From contig NZ_ATUP01000001.1 of the NCBI RefSeq assembly GCF_000420265.1, forward strand, positions 2,480,001 through 2,544,000: a DNA stretch of 64,000 bases. Reading direction: 5' to 3'. The notes beneath the pieces were generated by a model. The model searched no databases, was not told the origin of the DNA, and saw nothing but the letters and a program-made list of their open reading frames with translations. This document shows, one piece after another, positions 34,492 to 42,093 of the stretch. Positions within the stretch are counted from its first letter, which is position 1, and each line of letters opens with the position of its first letter. Position numbers and translations under genes: made by a program. This DNA comes from Oceanicaulis alexandrii DSM 11625. Lineage in GTDB: Bacteria; Pseudomonadota; Alphaproteobacteria; Caulobacterales; Maricaulaceae.

Positions 34492-34811
34492 TCACACCCA
34501 TTCTCGATTTCGGCATCGCCATCGTCCTGGCGATTTCCATGGTCCTGATGATCAGCCGCCTGTTCATTGGCCCGACCCTGTATGACCGGGTGCTGGCGGT
34601 GAACTCTTTCGGCACCAAGACCGTTCTGTTCCTGGCGGTGTTCTCGCTGATGGTGGGCCGCGGCGACGGCCTCGACATTGCGCTGCTGTATGCGCTGATC
34701 AACTTCATCGCCACCATCGCGATCCTGAAATTCTTCCGCTATCGCTCGCTGGACGTGGCCCTGTCGCAAATGGCGCTTCGACGTGCGCTGGACGGCGAGG
34801 AGGACCACTAA
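34488..34811 (+). CDS. mrpF: Mrp-type antiporter subunit F
   Basis: 107 residues, three helices. Signature: AIVLAISMVLMISRLFIGPTLYDRVLAVNSFGTKTVLFLAVFSLMVGRGDGLDIALLYALINFIATIAILKFF. An inner-membrane subunit of the Mrp complex. It shares one base with the mrpG start. Confidence 0.92.
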   Translation: MITPILDFGIAIVLAISMVLMISRLFIGPTLYDRVLAVNSFGTKTVLFLAVFSLMVGRGDGLDIALLYALINFIATIAILKFFRYRSLDVALSQMALRRALDGEEDH

Positions 34812-35173
34812 TGGATTATGCGTTCTGGATAGAGCTGGGCCTCGACATCGTCTCGGCCGCTTTCGTCATCACCGGCGCCGTGTTCGTGCTGGCGGGCGCC
34901 ATCGGCGTCATCCGCCTGCCCGATTTCTACACCCGCATGCATGCCGCAGGCGTCACCGACACGCTGGGCGCCGAGCTGATCGTGATCGGCTTGATGGTGC
35001 AGGGCGGGTTCACTCTGGTCACGGTAAAGCTGGCGCTTCTGGGCGTGTTCGTCTTCCTGACGAGCCCCACCGCCACCCACGCTGTGGCCAACGCCGCCTA
35101 TAAATCGGGGCTGAAGCCGCTTCTGACGCGCTACCGCCCTCATGCCGGTTCTGACGATGGAGGGGCGGCATGA
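34811..35173 (+). CDS. mrpG: Mrp-type antiporter subunit G
   Basis: 120 residues, three helices with the MrpG/MnhG motif GAIGVIRLPDFYTRMHAAGVTDTLGAELIVIGLMVQ, and FLTSPTATHAVANAAYKSGLKP near the end. The stop overlaps the next gene by 4 bp. Confidence 0.93.
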   Translation: MDYAFWIELGLDIVSAAFVITGAVFVLAGAIGVIRLPDFYTRMHAAGVTDTLGAELIVIGLMVQGGFTLVTVKLALLGVFVFLTSPTATHAVANAAYKSGLKPLLTRYRPHAGSDDGGAA

Positions 35174-35727
35174 GCGCGTCTGACATCACCCAGTATTTTG
35201 ACTACATCTTCATGGCGATGCTCCTGTGCATCGGCATTGCGGTGATCCGCCTGCGCAATCTGTTCGCGGTGGTGATGCTGACCGGCGCCTATTCTCTGAT
35301 CTCGGCGGCCTGGTTCGTGTCGCTGGACGCGGTGGATGTGGGCTTCACCGAAGCCGCTGTGGGCGCAGGCATCTCCACCGTGCTGCTGCTGGGCGCGATG
35401 CTTCTGACCTCACGCGAGGCGGACGAGACGCCGCTGGTGCGCCATCTGGCGGCGCTGGCCGTGACGGTGGCCGCAGGCGTGGCGCTGTTTTACGCGCTGG
35501 GCGACATGCCGGTTTATGGCGACGCCAATAGCCCAGCCAACACCGGCGTCGGCATGGACTATGTCCAGCTCACCGCCGAGCAGATCCACATCCCCAACGT
35601 GGTCACCGCCGTGCTGGCCAGCTATCGCGGTTTTGACACCATGGGCGAGGTTTTCGTGGTGTTCGCCGCAGGCCTGGGCGTGGCCCTGTTGATCGGCCTG
35701 GGCGAATCCAAGCGGAAGAAGGGGTAA
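35170..35727 (+). CDS. DUF4040 protein: standalone MrpA C-terminal (MbhD+MbhE-like) subunit
   Basis: 185 residues. The first half is DUF4040 (MbhD-like): IAVIRLRNLFAVVMLTGAYSLISAAWFVSLDAVDVGFTEAAVGAGISTVLLLGAMLL. The second half carries the MrpA C-terminal/MbhE signature NVVTAVLASYRGFDTMGEVFVVFAAGLG. In classical Mrp both parts form the tail of the large MrpA protein; here they are one small gene, as in archaeal Mbh complexes where they are two. No full-length MrpA gene is present. Function: part of the membrane antiporter. Confidence 0.85.
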   Translation: MSASDITQYFDYIFMAMLLCIGIAVIRLRNLFAVVMLTGAYSLISAAWFVSLDAVDVGFTEAAVGAGISTVLLLGAMLLTSREADETPLVRHLAALAVTVAAGVALFYALGDMPVYGDANSPANTGVGMDYVQLTAEQIHIPNVVTAVLASYRGFDTMGEVFVVFAAGLGVALLIGLGESKRKKG

Positions 35728-35731
35728 GCCC

Positions 35732-36178
35732 ATGATGTCGCCTCACGTCATTCTGCGCGTCGTCGCCAAGGTCCTGATCCCCATGATCATCGTGTACGGG
35801 TTTTACGTGCACTTTCATGGCGAGTATTCGCCCGGCGGCGGGTTCCAGGCGGGCGTCGTGCTCGCCTCGTCGATCATCCTGTACGCGCTCATTTTCGGCC
35901 TGGACGCGGCCCGCAAGGTCTTCCCGCCCTATTGGGCGCGAGTCGGCATGGCGCTGGGCGGCTTCATCTATGCGTCAGTGGGCTTCGTCTCCCTGATCAT
36001 GGGCGGGCAGTTTCTCGAATACACTGTCTTCCATCCCGACATCTCGCACGGGACCGGCCAGCATATCGGCATCATCGCGGTGGAGGTCGGCGTTCTGACG
36101 ACGGTGACCTGCGTGATGATCGCGATCTTTTACGCCTTCGCCGGGCGCACGCCCGAAATCTCTGACGAGGATTGGTAA
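35732..36178 (+). CDS. mrpB: Mrp-type antiporter subunit B
   Basis: 148 residues, four helices. The MnhB domain is recognisable from SPHVILRVVAKVLIPMIIVYGFYVHFHGEYSPGGGFQAGVVLASSIILYALIFG. It is 4 bp after the DUF4040 gene and 3 bp before mrpC. Confidence 0.92.
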   Translation: MMSPHVILRVVAKVLIPMIIVYGFYVHFHGEYSPGGGFQAGVVLASSIILYALIFGLDAARKVFPPYWARVGMALGGFIYASVGFVSLIMGGQFLEYTVFHPDISHGTGQHIGIIAVEVGVLTTVTCVMIAIFYAFAGRTPEISDEDW

Positions 36179-36181
36179 GCC

Positions 36182-36586
36182 ATGTTCGAGATGGTGACGG
36201 AACGCTTCAACTATGCGGTGATCATCGTCCTGATGATGGTCGGCCTGTACGCCGTGATCGCCACAGGAAACCTCGTCAAGCGCCTGGTGGGGCTGTCGAT
36301 TTTCCAGACCTCGGTGTTCTTGCTGTACATCAGCATCAGCAAGGTGTTCGGCGGCGCGCCGCCGATCTTCGACTATAAGGACATGGCCTATGACCGGCTC
36401 GATCCGAACGCGGTCTACTCCAATCCGCTGCCCCATGTGCTGATCCTCACCGCCATTGTGGTGGGCGTGGCGACCTTGTCGGTCGGCCTGGCCCTGGTGG
36501 TGCGCATTCGTGAGGCTTACGGCTCGATCGAGGACGATACGATCGCCGAAGCCGATTATTCTCTGGAACTGGAAAAGGGCGTTTAA
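36182..36586 (+). CDS. mrpC: Mrp-type antiporter subunit C (NuoK-like)
   Basis: 134 residues, three NuoK-like helices: FNYAVIIVLMMVGLYAVIATGNLVKRLVGLSIFQTSVFLLYISISKV and, after a short soluble loop, NPLPHVLILTAIVVGVATLSVGLALVVRI. It sits before the first MrpD-like gene as expected. Confidence 0.92.
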   Translation: MFEMVTERFNYAVIIVLMMVGLYAVIATGNLVKRLVGLSIFQTSVFLLYISISKVFGGAPPIFDYKDMAYDRLDPNAVYSNPLPHVLILTAIVVGVATLSVGLALVVRIREAYGSIEDDTIAEADYSLELEKGV

Positions 36587-36589
36587 GCC

Positions 36590-38116
36590 GTGACGGTTGG
36601 TCAATTCCTCCCGGCCGCGCTCGCGGCCCATGCCCCGGTCTTGCTGGTGGCGATCCCGCTCATCCTGTCCGCACCTGCGGCGGCGTTGAAATCCGGACGC
36701 GTCAGCTGGGGCATCGCCTTCGCCGGCGCTGTGGCGGCGTTGTTGTTCGCCATCGAGCTGTTTCTCGCCACGCGCGGCGAGGGCGCCGTCATCAGCTATG
36801 CGCTGGGCGCCTGGCAGCCGCCGGTGGGCATCGAGTTCCGCGTCGACGCGCTGAACGCGGCCTTGCTGCTCTTGCTGACGGCCAGCGCGGTTCTGGCGCT
36901 GATCTTCGCCCTGCCCAGTGTCGAGGACGAAATCGATAAAGACAAGCGCGCGCTGTTCTATTCGGCGTTTCTGGTGGTGCTGTCCGGTCTCGCCGGGGTG
37001 GCGACCACGGGTGACGCCTTCAACATGTTCGTTTTCCTGGAGATTTCCTCCATCCCCACGTATGCGCTGATCGCCATGGGGGCGAGCCATGATCGCCGCG
37101 CGCTGACCAGCTCGTTCAACTATCTGGTCATGGGCACGATCGGGGCGACCTTCTTCGTCATCGGCGTCGGCTTTCTCTACATGGCGACGGGCACGCTCAA
37201 CATGGCCGACCTCGCCATGCGCCTGCCCGAGCTGCAGGGCGACCGGGTGGTGGAGATCGGCTTCGCGTTCATCCTTGTGGGCCTTGGCCTGAAAGCGGCG
37301 CTCTTCCCGCTGCATCTGTGGCTGCCCGGCGCCTACGCCTATGCGCCGAGTTTTGTGACCACCTTCCTGGCGGCGACCGCCACCAAGGTCGCGTTCTACG
37401 CCATCATCCGCTTCAGCTTTGACGTGTTCTCGGTGGGCAACGGCTTCGTGCTGAACAGCTTCACCTATGTGATCGCGCCGCTGGCCATCGCGGGCATGAT
37501 CATCGCGTCAGCCCAGGCTTTGTTTCAAAGCGATGTGCGCCGCCTGCTCGCCTACTCGTCCGTGGCCCAGGTGGGCTACATGATGCTGGGCCTTGGCATC
37601 GGCACCCAGGCCGGGGTGTCGGCGGGCGTGCTGCACCTGATCAATCACGCCATGATCAAGGGCGCGCTGTTCATGGCGCTCGGCGCCTTCGCGATCAGCT
37701 ATGGCGTGCGCCGGATCGAGAATTTCAAAGGTCTGGGCCAGGCCCTGCCGGTGACGTCTGCGGCCTTCACCGCCGGCGCCCTGTCGCTGATCGGCGTGCC
37801 GTTCACGGTGGGCTTCATCTCAAAATTCTATCTCATCCAGGCCGCCTTGCAGAAAGGCTGGACCTTCGCGGTCGTCGCCATCCTGATCGCGTCCGTGCTG
37901 GCGGTGTTTTACTGCTACCGGGTGCTGGTCAATCTCTGGGTCGCGCCGCGTCCGGACGGCGCCAGCCATGCCGTGCAGCGCGTGCCGATGATGATCATGG
38001 CGCCGCTCGTGGTTCTGGCGCTGATGAACCTTGTGTTCGGCGTTTACGCCGAGCCGATCGTGAACATGGCTGAGGCGGCCGCCGCCGCAGCCTTCAACGC
38101 CGGAGTCGCGCCGTGA
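36590..38116 (+). CDS. mrpD: Mrp-type antiporter subunit D, paralog 1 (NuoN/NuoL-like)
   Basis: 508 residues, GTG start at 36590, about fourteen helices. The ion-path residues of the proton-conducting family are kept: Glu in NMFVFLEISSIPTYALIAMG (TM5) and Lys in VGLGLKAALFPLHLWLPGAYAYAP (TM7). A discontinuous-helix region follows. It is the first of three MrpD-type proteins in the cluster. The end (GTGA) overlaps the next one. Confidence 0.9.
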   Translation: MTVGQFLPAALAAHAPVLLVAIPLILSAPAAALKSGRVSWGIAFAGAVAALLFAIELFLATRGEGAVISYALGAWQPPVGIEFRVDALNAALLLLLTASAVLALIFALPSVEDEIDKDKRALFYSAFLVVLSGLAGVATTGDAFNMFVFLEISSIPTYALIAMGASHDRRALTSSFNYLVMGTIGATFFVIGVGFLYMATGTLNMADLAMRLPELQGDRVVEIGFAFILVGLGLKAALFPLHLWLPGAYAYAPSFVTTFLAATATKVAFYAIIRFSFDVFSVGNGFVLNSFTYVIAPLAIAGMIIASAQALFQSDVRRLLAYSSVAQVGYMMLGLGIGTQAGVSAGVLHLINHAMIKGALFMALGAFAISYGVRRIENFKGLGQALPVTSAAFTAGALSLIGVPFTVGFISKFYLIQAALQKGWTFAVVAILIASVLAVFYCYRVLVNLWVAPRPDGASHAVQRVPMMIMAPLVVLALMNLVFGVYAEPIVNMAEAAAAAAFNAGVAP

Positions 38117-39582
38117 GTTGGACCCCTGAACTCGCCCTCGCGCTCGCCCTGATCCTGCCTTTGATTGGCGGCGCCGCCGTTCTCGGCCTGGGCGCCAAGC
38201 CCAATCTGCGCGAGGCGGCGACCCTGATCACCGCCATCGCGCTGGCCGTGGTGGTCGCCTATCTGGTCGAAGCGTCCGGATCGCGGCCCGAGCTGGTCCT
38301 GTTCGAGCTGGCGCCGGGGCTGGAGCTGAAATTCAAGCTTGAGCCGCTGGGCGCCATGTTCGCCATGGTTGCGAGCGGGCTGTGGATCATCAACTCGCTG
38401 TACTCCATCGCCTATATGCGCGGAAACAACGAGAAGGATCAGACGCGCTTCTATTTCTGCTTCACGATCTCCATCGCTGCGGCGATGGGCATCGCGCTGT
38501 CGGGCAATCTGCTGACCCTGTTCTTCTTCTATGAAGCGCTGAGCCTCGCCACCTATCCGCTGGTGGCGCACAAGGGCGACGCCAAGGCCAAGCGCGGCGC
38601 CTCGATCTATCTGGGCATTCTGCTGGCGACCTCGATCGGCCTGTTCCTGCCCGGCGTGTTTGCGGTCTACGCCTTTACCGGCACCACCGACTTCACCGTC
38701 GGCGGCATTCTGTCAGGCGTCGGGCCCATGGCCGGTTCGGTCCTGCTGGTTCTGTTCGCGTTCGGCATCGGCAAGGCGGCGCTGATGCCGGTCCACCCCT
38801 GGCTTCCGAACGCCATGGTCGCGCCGACGCCGGTCTCTGCGCTCCTGCACGCCGTGGCCGTGGTGAAAGCGGGCGTGTTCTCGATCCTGAAAGTGGTCGT
38901 CTATATTTTCGGCGCCGATTACATGCAGACCCTGCCGGCCGCCGACGTGCTGGCCTGGGTGGCGGGCGGCTCCATCGTGGTCGCCTCGATCTTCGCCTTC
39001 ACCAAGGATAATCTGAAGGCGCGGCTGGCCTATTCCACGGTCTCCCAGCTCAGCTACATCACGCTGGGCGCCATGCTCGCCAGTCCGCTGGCGCTCCTGG
39101 GCGCGGCGCTTCAGATCGTCATGCACGCCTATGGCAAGATCACCCTCTTCATGACGGCGGGCGGGATCTATACCGGCGCGAAAAAGTCTGAAATCTCCCA
39201 GCTTGACGGTCTGGGCCGCTACATGCCGGTGACCTTCGCCGCCTTCACCATCGGCGCCCTGTCGATCATCGGCGTGCCCCCCTTTGGCGGGGTCTGGCCG
39301 AAAGTCTTCCTGATGGAGGGCGCGGCCGAGGGCGGCCAGCCCTGGCTGATCGTCATGCTGATCGGTTCGACGCTTCTGAACATCGGCTATCTGCTGCCCA
39401 TCGTCATTCGCGGCTTCTTCAAGCCCAAGCCTGAGCCCAGCCCGATGCGCCCCGGCCAGCCGCCGGCGCTCGCCTGGATCGCGCCGCTGATCACGGCGGG
39501 CGGCACCATCGTGCTGTTCTTCGCCATCGGCCCGCTGATTGACTTCCTGTCGCCTGTCTTCACCACGGAGATGACGCCATGA
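38113..39582 (+). CDS. Mrp-type antiporter subunit D, paralog 2
   Basis: 489 residues, GTG start. Proton-conducting family with Glu in LLTLFFFYEALSLATYPLVAHKG and Lys in AFGIGKAALMPVHPWLPNAMVAPTPVSALLHAVAVVKAGVF. It differs substantially from paralog 1, being closer to NuoL/NuoM-like members by the MPVHPWLPNA stretch. The stop overlaps the next small gene by 4 bp. Confidence 0.88.
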   Translation: MSWTPELALALALILPLIGGAAVLGLGAKPNLREAATLITAIALAVVVAYLVEASGSRPELVLFELAPGLELKFKLEPLGAMFAMVASGLWIINSLYSIAYMRGNNEKDQTRFYFCFTISIAAAMGIALSGNLLTLFFFYEALSLATYPLVAHKGDAKAKRGASIYLGILLATSIGLFLPGVFAVYAFTGTTDFTVGGILSGVGPMAGSVLLVLFAFGIGKAALMPVHPWLPNAMVAPTPVSALLHAVAVVKAGVFSILKVVVYIFGADYMQTLPAADVLAWVAGGSIVVASIFAFTKDNLKARLAYSTVSQLSYITLGAMLASPLALLGAALQIVMHAYGKITLFMTAGGIYTGAKKSEISQLDGLGRYMPVTFAAFTIGALSIIGVPPFGGVWPKVFLMEGAAEGGQPWLIVMLIGSTLLNIGYLLPIVIRGFFKPKPEPSPMRPGQPPALAWIAPLITAGGTIVLFFAIGPLIDFLSPVFTTEMTP

Positions 39583-39896
39583 CCGCGCCCCGCGACTCTA
39601 AATCCGAGCTGCATCCGCTGGCGCGTCCCCTGTCCGGGCTGACCAGTCCGCGCGCCGGCCTGATTGCCCTGATCGTTCTGGCGGTATTGGTGGCGGCAGG
39701 CTTCGGCTTGGAAACCGTATTGTCTGAAGACGGCCTGTCCAAATATCCCGAGGTGTATGGCGCATACGAGCTGCTGCCTCTGGCGGCGGGCGCTGTCGCC
39801 ATTCTGGGGGGCTGGGCGCTGGTCTGGCTGCTCAGCCGTCCGGGTGATTTCTATTCTCGCGCCGCTGGCGATGTGAAGGAGGGCGAGAATGACTGA
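39579..39896 (+). CDS. Small membrane protein within the Mrp cluster
   Basis: 105 residues. Two hydrophobic helices (LIALIVLAVLVAAGFGLETVL and YELLPLAAGAVAILGGWALVWLL) are separated by a short polar loop; the start is polar. It does not match MrpE, F, G, B or C. It overlaps both neighbours (4 and 8 bp), so it is translated as part of the antiporter and is likely a lineage-specific subunit. Confidence 0.7.
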   Translation: MTAPRDSKSELHPLARPLSGLTSPRAGLIALIVLAVLVAAGFGLETVLSEDGLSKYPEVYGAYELLPLAAGAVAILGGWALVWLLSRPGDFYSRAAGDVKEGEND

Positions 39897-41613
39897 CGCC
39901 CTGTCATTTCTGAACGGCGTCTCGCCGGCCTGGTTCCTCATTCTCGCGGGGCTTCTGGCCTGGGCCTCGCCCCGGTCCGAGCTGCGCAAGGCGCTGATGC
40001 TGCTGGGGCCGATCGGCGCCCTGTGCGCCTGGTTCGCCACTGGCGAGACCGGCGTCTATGGCGTGATCGATCTCGGCCCTGTGGTGCTGGAGACCTTCCG
40101 TCTCGACAACCTCTCTCGCGTCTGGGCGCTGGTCTTCATCCTGATCAGCTTCATCAACGGCGTGTACGCGCTGCATGACCGCAATCGCATGACTGACGGC
40201 GCAGCGCTGATCTATGCAGGTTCGGCAGTGGGCGCGGTGTTCGCGGGCGACCTGCTGACCCTGTTCTTCTTCTGGGAGCTGACGGCTCTGGCCTCAGCCC
40301 CGCTGATCTTCGCCGTCGGCACGCCGGAAGCGCAACGCGCGGGCCTGCGCTATCTGGCGATCCAGGTGCTGTCAGGCGTGGCGCTTCTGGGCGGCGCGAC
40401 GATCTGGGCCAGCCAGACCGGTTCCTGGGCGTTTGACGTGCTCGGTACGGACAGCTGGGCCGGGATCATCATGCTGCTGGCCTTTGGCCTGAAAGCGGGC
40501 TTCCCGCTCTTGCACATGTGGCTGCCGGACGCTTATCCCAAAGCCACCGGGGTGGGTTCGGTCGTCTTGTCCGCCTTCACCACCAAGCTGGCGATCTACG
40601 CGCTGGCGCGCGGCTTTGCCGGCGAAGAGGTTCTGATCACCATCGGCCTCGTCATGGCGGTCTTCCCGATCTTTTTCGCAATGACCAGCAATGATCTGCG
40701 CCAGACCTTGGCCTATGCGCTGATCAACCAGCTCGGCTTCATGGTCGTGGCGGTGGGCGTCGGCGGCGATCTGGGGCTGAACGGCGCCGCGGCAAACGCC
40801 TTTGTGGGCGTCATCTACATGGCGCTGATGTTCATGGTTCTGGGCGCGGTGCTGCTGCGCACGGGCACGCTGAAAGTCAGCGCGCTGGGCGGGCTTTACA
40901 AATCCATGCCGGTCACCGCGCTCTTTGCGATCATCGGCGCCCTGTCGGTTGTCGGCGCGCCGCTGTTTTCCGGCTTTGTCGCCAAGACGCTGATCCTGTC
41001 CGCGACCCATTACGCGCACCATGACTGGGCCTATACGATCCTGGTCTACGCTTCCGCTGGCGTGATGGAGCTGAGCGTTCTGAAGGTCGTCTACTTCACC
41101 TTCTTCGGCACGGACCGGGGCATCCGGGTGAAGGAAGCGCCGCAAACCATGCATCTGGGCATGGCGCTGGCGGCCTTCCTGTGCGTCTTCCTGGGCGTGA
41201 ACTACCAGGCGTTGTACGGCATCCTGCCGTTCGACATGGAGTATTCGCCCTACAAGCTGTCGAGCGTGTTCGGTCAGGTGCAGCTGCTTCTGGGCGGGCT
41301 TCTGGTGTTCGCAGCAGCGCTTTATTTCAAGCTGTTCCCGCTCAAGGGCGACCGCACGATCCTCGATGCGGACTGGCTCTATCGCCGCTTTGGCGATGCG
41401 TGCGCGCGCTGGGGCGCCGCCATGGGGCAGCTTCTCTTTGACGCGATCGGCAAGGGGCTGAGCGCCGCGATCACGCGCATTCGCGGGCGATTGTTCAACC
41501 TGTTCAGCCCAGCGGGCGCCCTGTCCAAGGAATTTCCGTCCGGTCTGATGGCGCTTTGGACGGCGATCATGCTCGCAGGGGTCGTTCTGGTGGCGTACTT
41601 TTCCCCCAGTTAG
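39889..41613 (+). CDS. Mrp-type antiporter subunit D, paralog 3 (possible MrpA-N substitute)
   Basis: 574 residues, the longest of the three. Glu in LLTLFFFWELTALASAPLIF and Lys in LLAFGLKAGFPLLHMWLPDAYPKATGVGSVVLSAFTTKLAIYALARGF are present. It has extra C-terminal sequence with a further hydrophobic helix (LMALWTAIMLAGVVLVAYF) after a polar linker. With MrpA split here, this protein may do the job of the MrpA N-terminal antiporter domain (inference). Last gene of the operon. Confidence 0.87.
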   Translation: MTDALSFLNGVSPAWFLILAGLLAWASPRSELRKALMLLGPIGALCAWFATGETGVYGVIDLGPVVLETFRLDNLSRVWALVFILISFINGVYALHDRNRMTDGAALIYAGSAVGAVFAGDLLTLFFFWELTALASAPLIFAVGTPEAQRAGLRYLAIQVLSGVALLGGATIWASQTGSWAFDVLGTDSWAGIIMLLAFGLKAGFPLLHMWLPDAYPKATGVGSVVLSAFTTKLAIYALARGFAGEEVLITIGLVMAVFPIFFAMTSNDLRQTLAYALINQLGFMVVAVGVGGDLGLNGAAANAFVGVIYMALMFMVLGAVLLRTGTLKVSALGGLYKSMPVTALFAIIGALSVVGAPLFSGFVAKTLILSATHYAHHDWAYTILVYASAGVMELSVLKVVYFTFFGTDRGIRVKEAPQTMHLGMALAAFLCVFLGVNYQALYGILPFDMEYSPYKLSSVFGQVQLLLGGLLVFAAALYFKLFPLKGDRTILDADWLYRRFGDACARWGAAMGQLLFDAIGKGLSAAITRIRGRLFNLFSPAGALSKEFPSGLMALWTAIMLAGVVLVAYFSPS

Positions 41614-41627
41614 GGTGTTGAACGCGG

Positions 41628-41742
41628 TTACCCACAACTAGCGTAATAAGGGAATTCACGCGCCTATAATAGGAATGTTATCCTCACCCTTCAGCTCGAT
41701 CCTATACTTCACAGAAGGATCGACAAGGGAGGGGATAACCCG
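41628..41742 (+). promoter_or_regulatory. Promoter region of the GafY/GafZ-like pair
   Basis: A TATAAT -10 element lies at 41665-41670 inside the palindrome CCTATAATAGG; no good -35 is seen. A DnaA-box-like 9-mer TTACCCACA (41628-41636, one change from TTATCCACA) lies upstream of the -35 position, where an activator could bind. GTTATCC (41676-41682) and GGATAAC (41733-41739) form a wide inverted repeat. A strong GGGAGGGGA ribosome site precedes the ATG at 41743. Confidence 0.4.
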
Positions 41743-42093
41743 ATGCGTACCAACACGCTTGTTCTGGACCAGGCCCGCGCCCGGCTGGCGCAACAGGCCG
41801 CCGCCTACGCCTTTGGCGTGCCGGTGGAGGAGATCAGCAGTCCGACACGGGGGCGAGCGCGCGCTGCGCTGGCGCGACAAGCCGCCATCTATCTGACCCA
41901 TGTGGCGTTCGAGCTGAGCTTGAACCGTGTGGCCGACGCGTTTGGCCGCGACCGCTCCACCGCCGCTCACGCCTGTCACCGGATTGAGGACGCCCGCGAC
42001 GACCCCGCCTTTGACGCGGCGATGGAGGACCTCGAAGCCTGTCTGCGCTCGGCTCCGGGACCGGATCTCATTCCCTTCGGAATGACCCAATGA
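41743..42093 (+). CDS. DnaA-domain-IV-like DNA-binding protein, GafY-like GTA activator
   Basis: 116 residues. The core ARQAAIYLTHVAFELSLNRVADAFGRDRSTAAHACHRIEDARDDPAFDAAME is a Bac_DnaA_C helix-turn-helix (compare GRDHTTVLHACRKI in DnaA), but there is no AAA+ ATPase, so it is not a replication initiator. In Caulobacter, GafY is such a small DNA-binding activator of the GTA cluster and is encoded next to GafZ. Here the stop overlaps a DUF6456 gene by 4 bp, giving the same pair. A GTA cluster lies 16 kb downstream. Confidence 0.75.
   Translation: MRTNTLVLDQARARLAQQAAAYAFGVPVEEISSPTRGRARAALARQAAIYLTHVAFELSLNRVADAFGRDRSTAAHACHRIEDARDDPAFDAAMEDLEACLRSAPGPDLIPFGMTQ

Noticed and set aside
35170-35727. 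DUF4040 gene considered a broken remnant of MrpA
   Set aside because: It has its own ATG, overlaps both frames correctly and holds complete DUF4040 and MbhE-like parts; the split matches Mbh-type gene order rather than decay.
35975-37315. 446-residue minus-strand frame rich in His, Gln, Asp and Arg
   Set aside because: It covers mrpB, mrpC and mrpD on the wrong strand; the composition is the usual antisense signature of transmembrane genes in GC-rich DNA.
40372-41637. 421-residue minus-strand frame
   Set aside because: Antisense shadow of the third MrpD-like gene, with the same His/Gln/Arg-rich composition.
41743-42093. DnaA-like gene considered a replication initiator or origin marker
   Set aside because: It lacks the AAA+ ATPase and is 116 residues long; no cluster of DnaA boxes or AT-rich unwinding region was seen.
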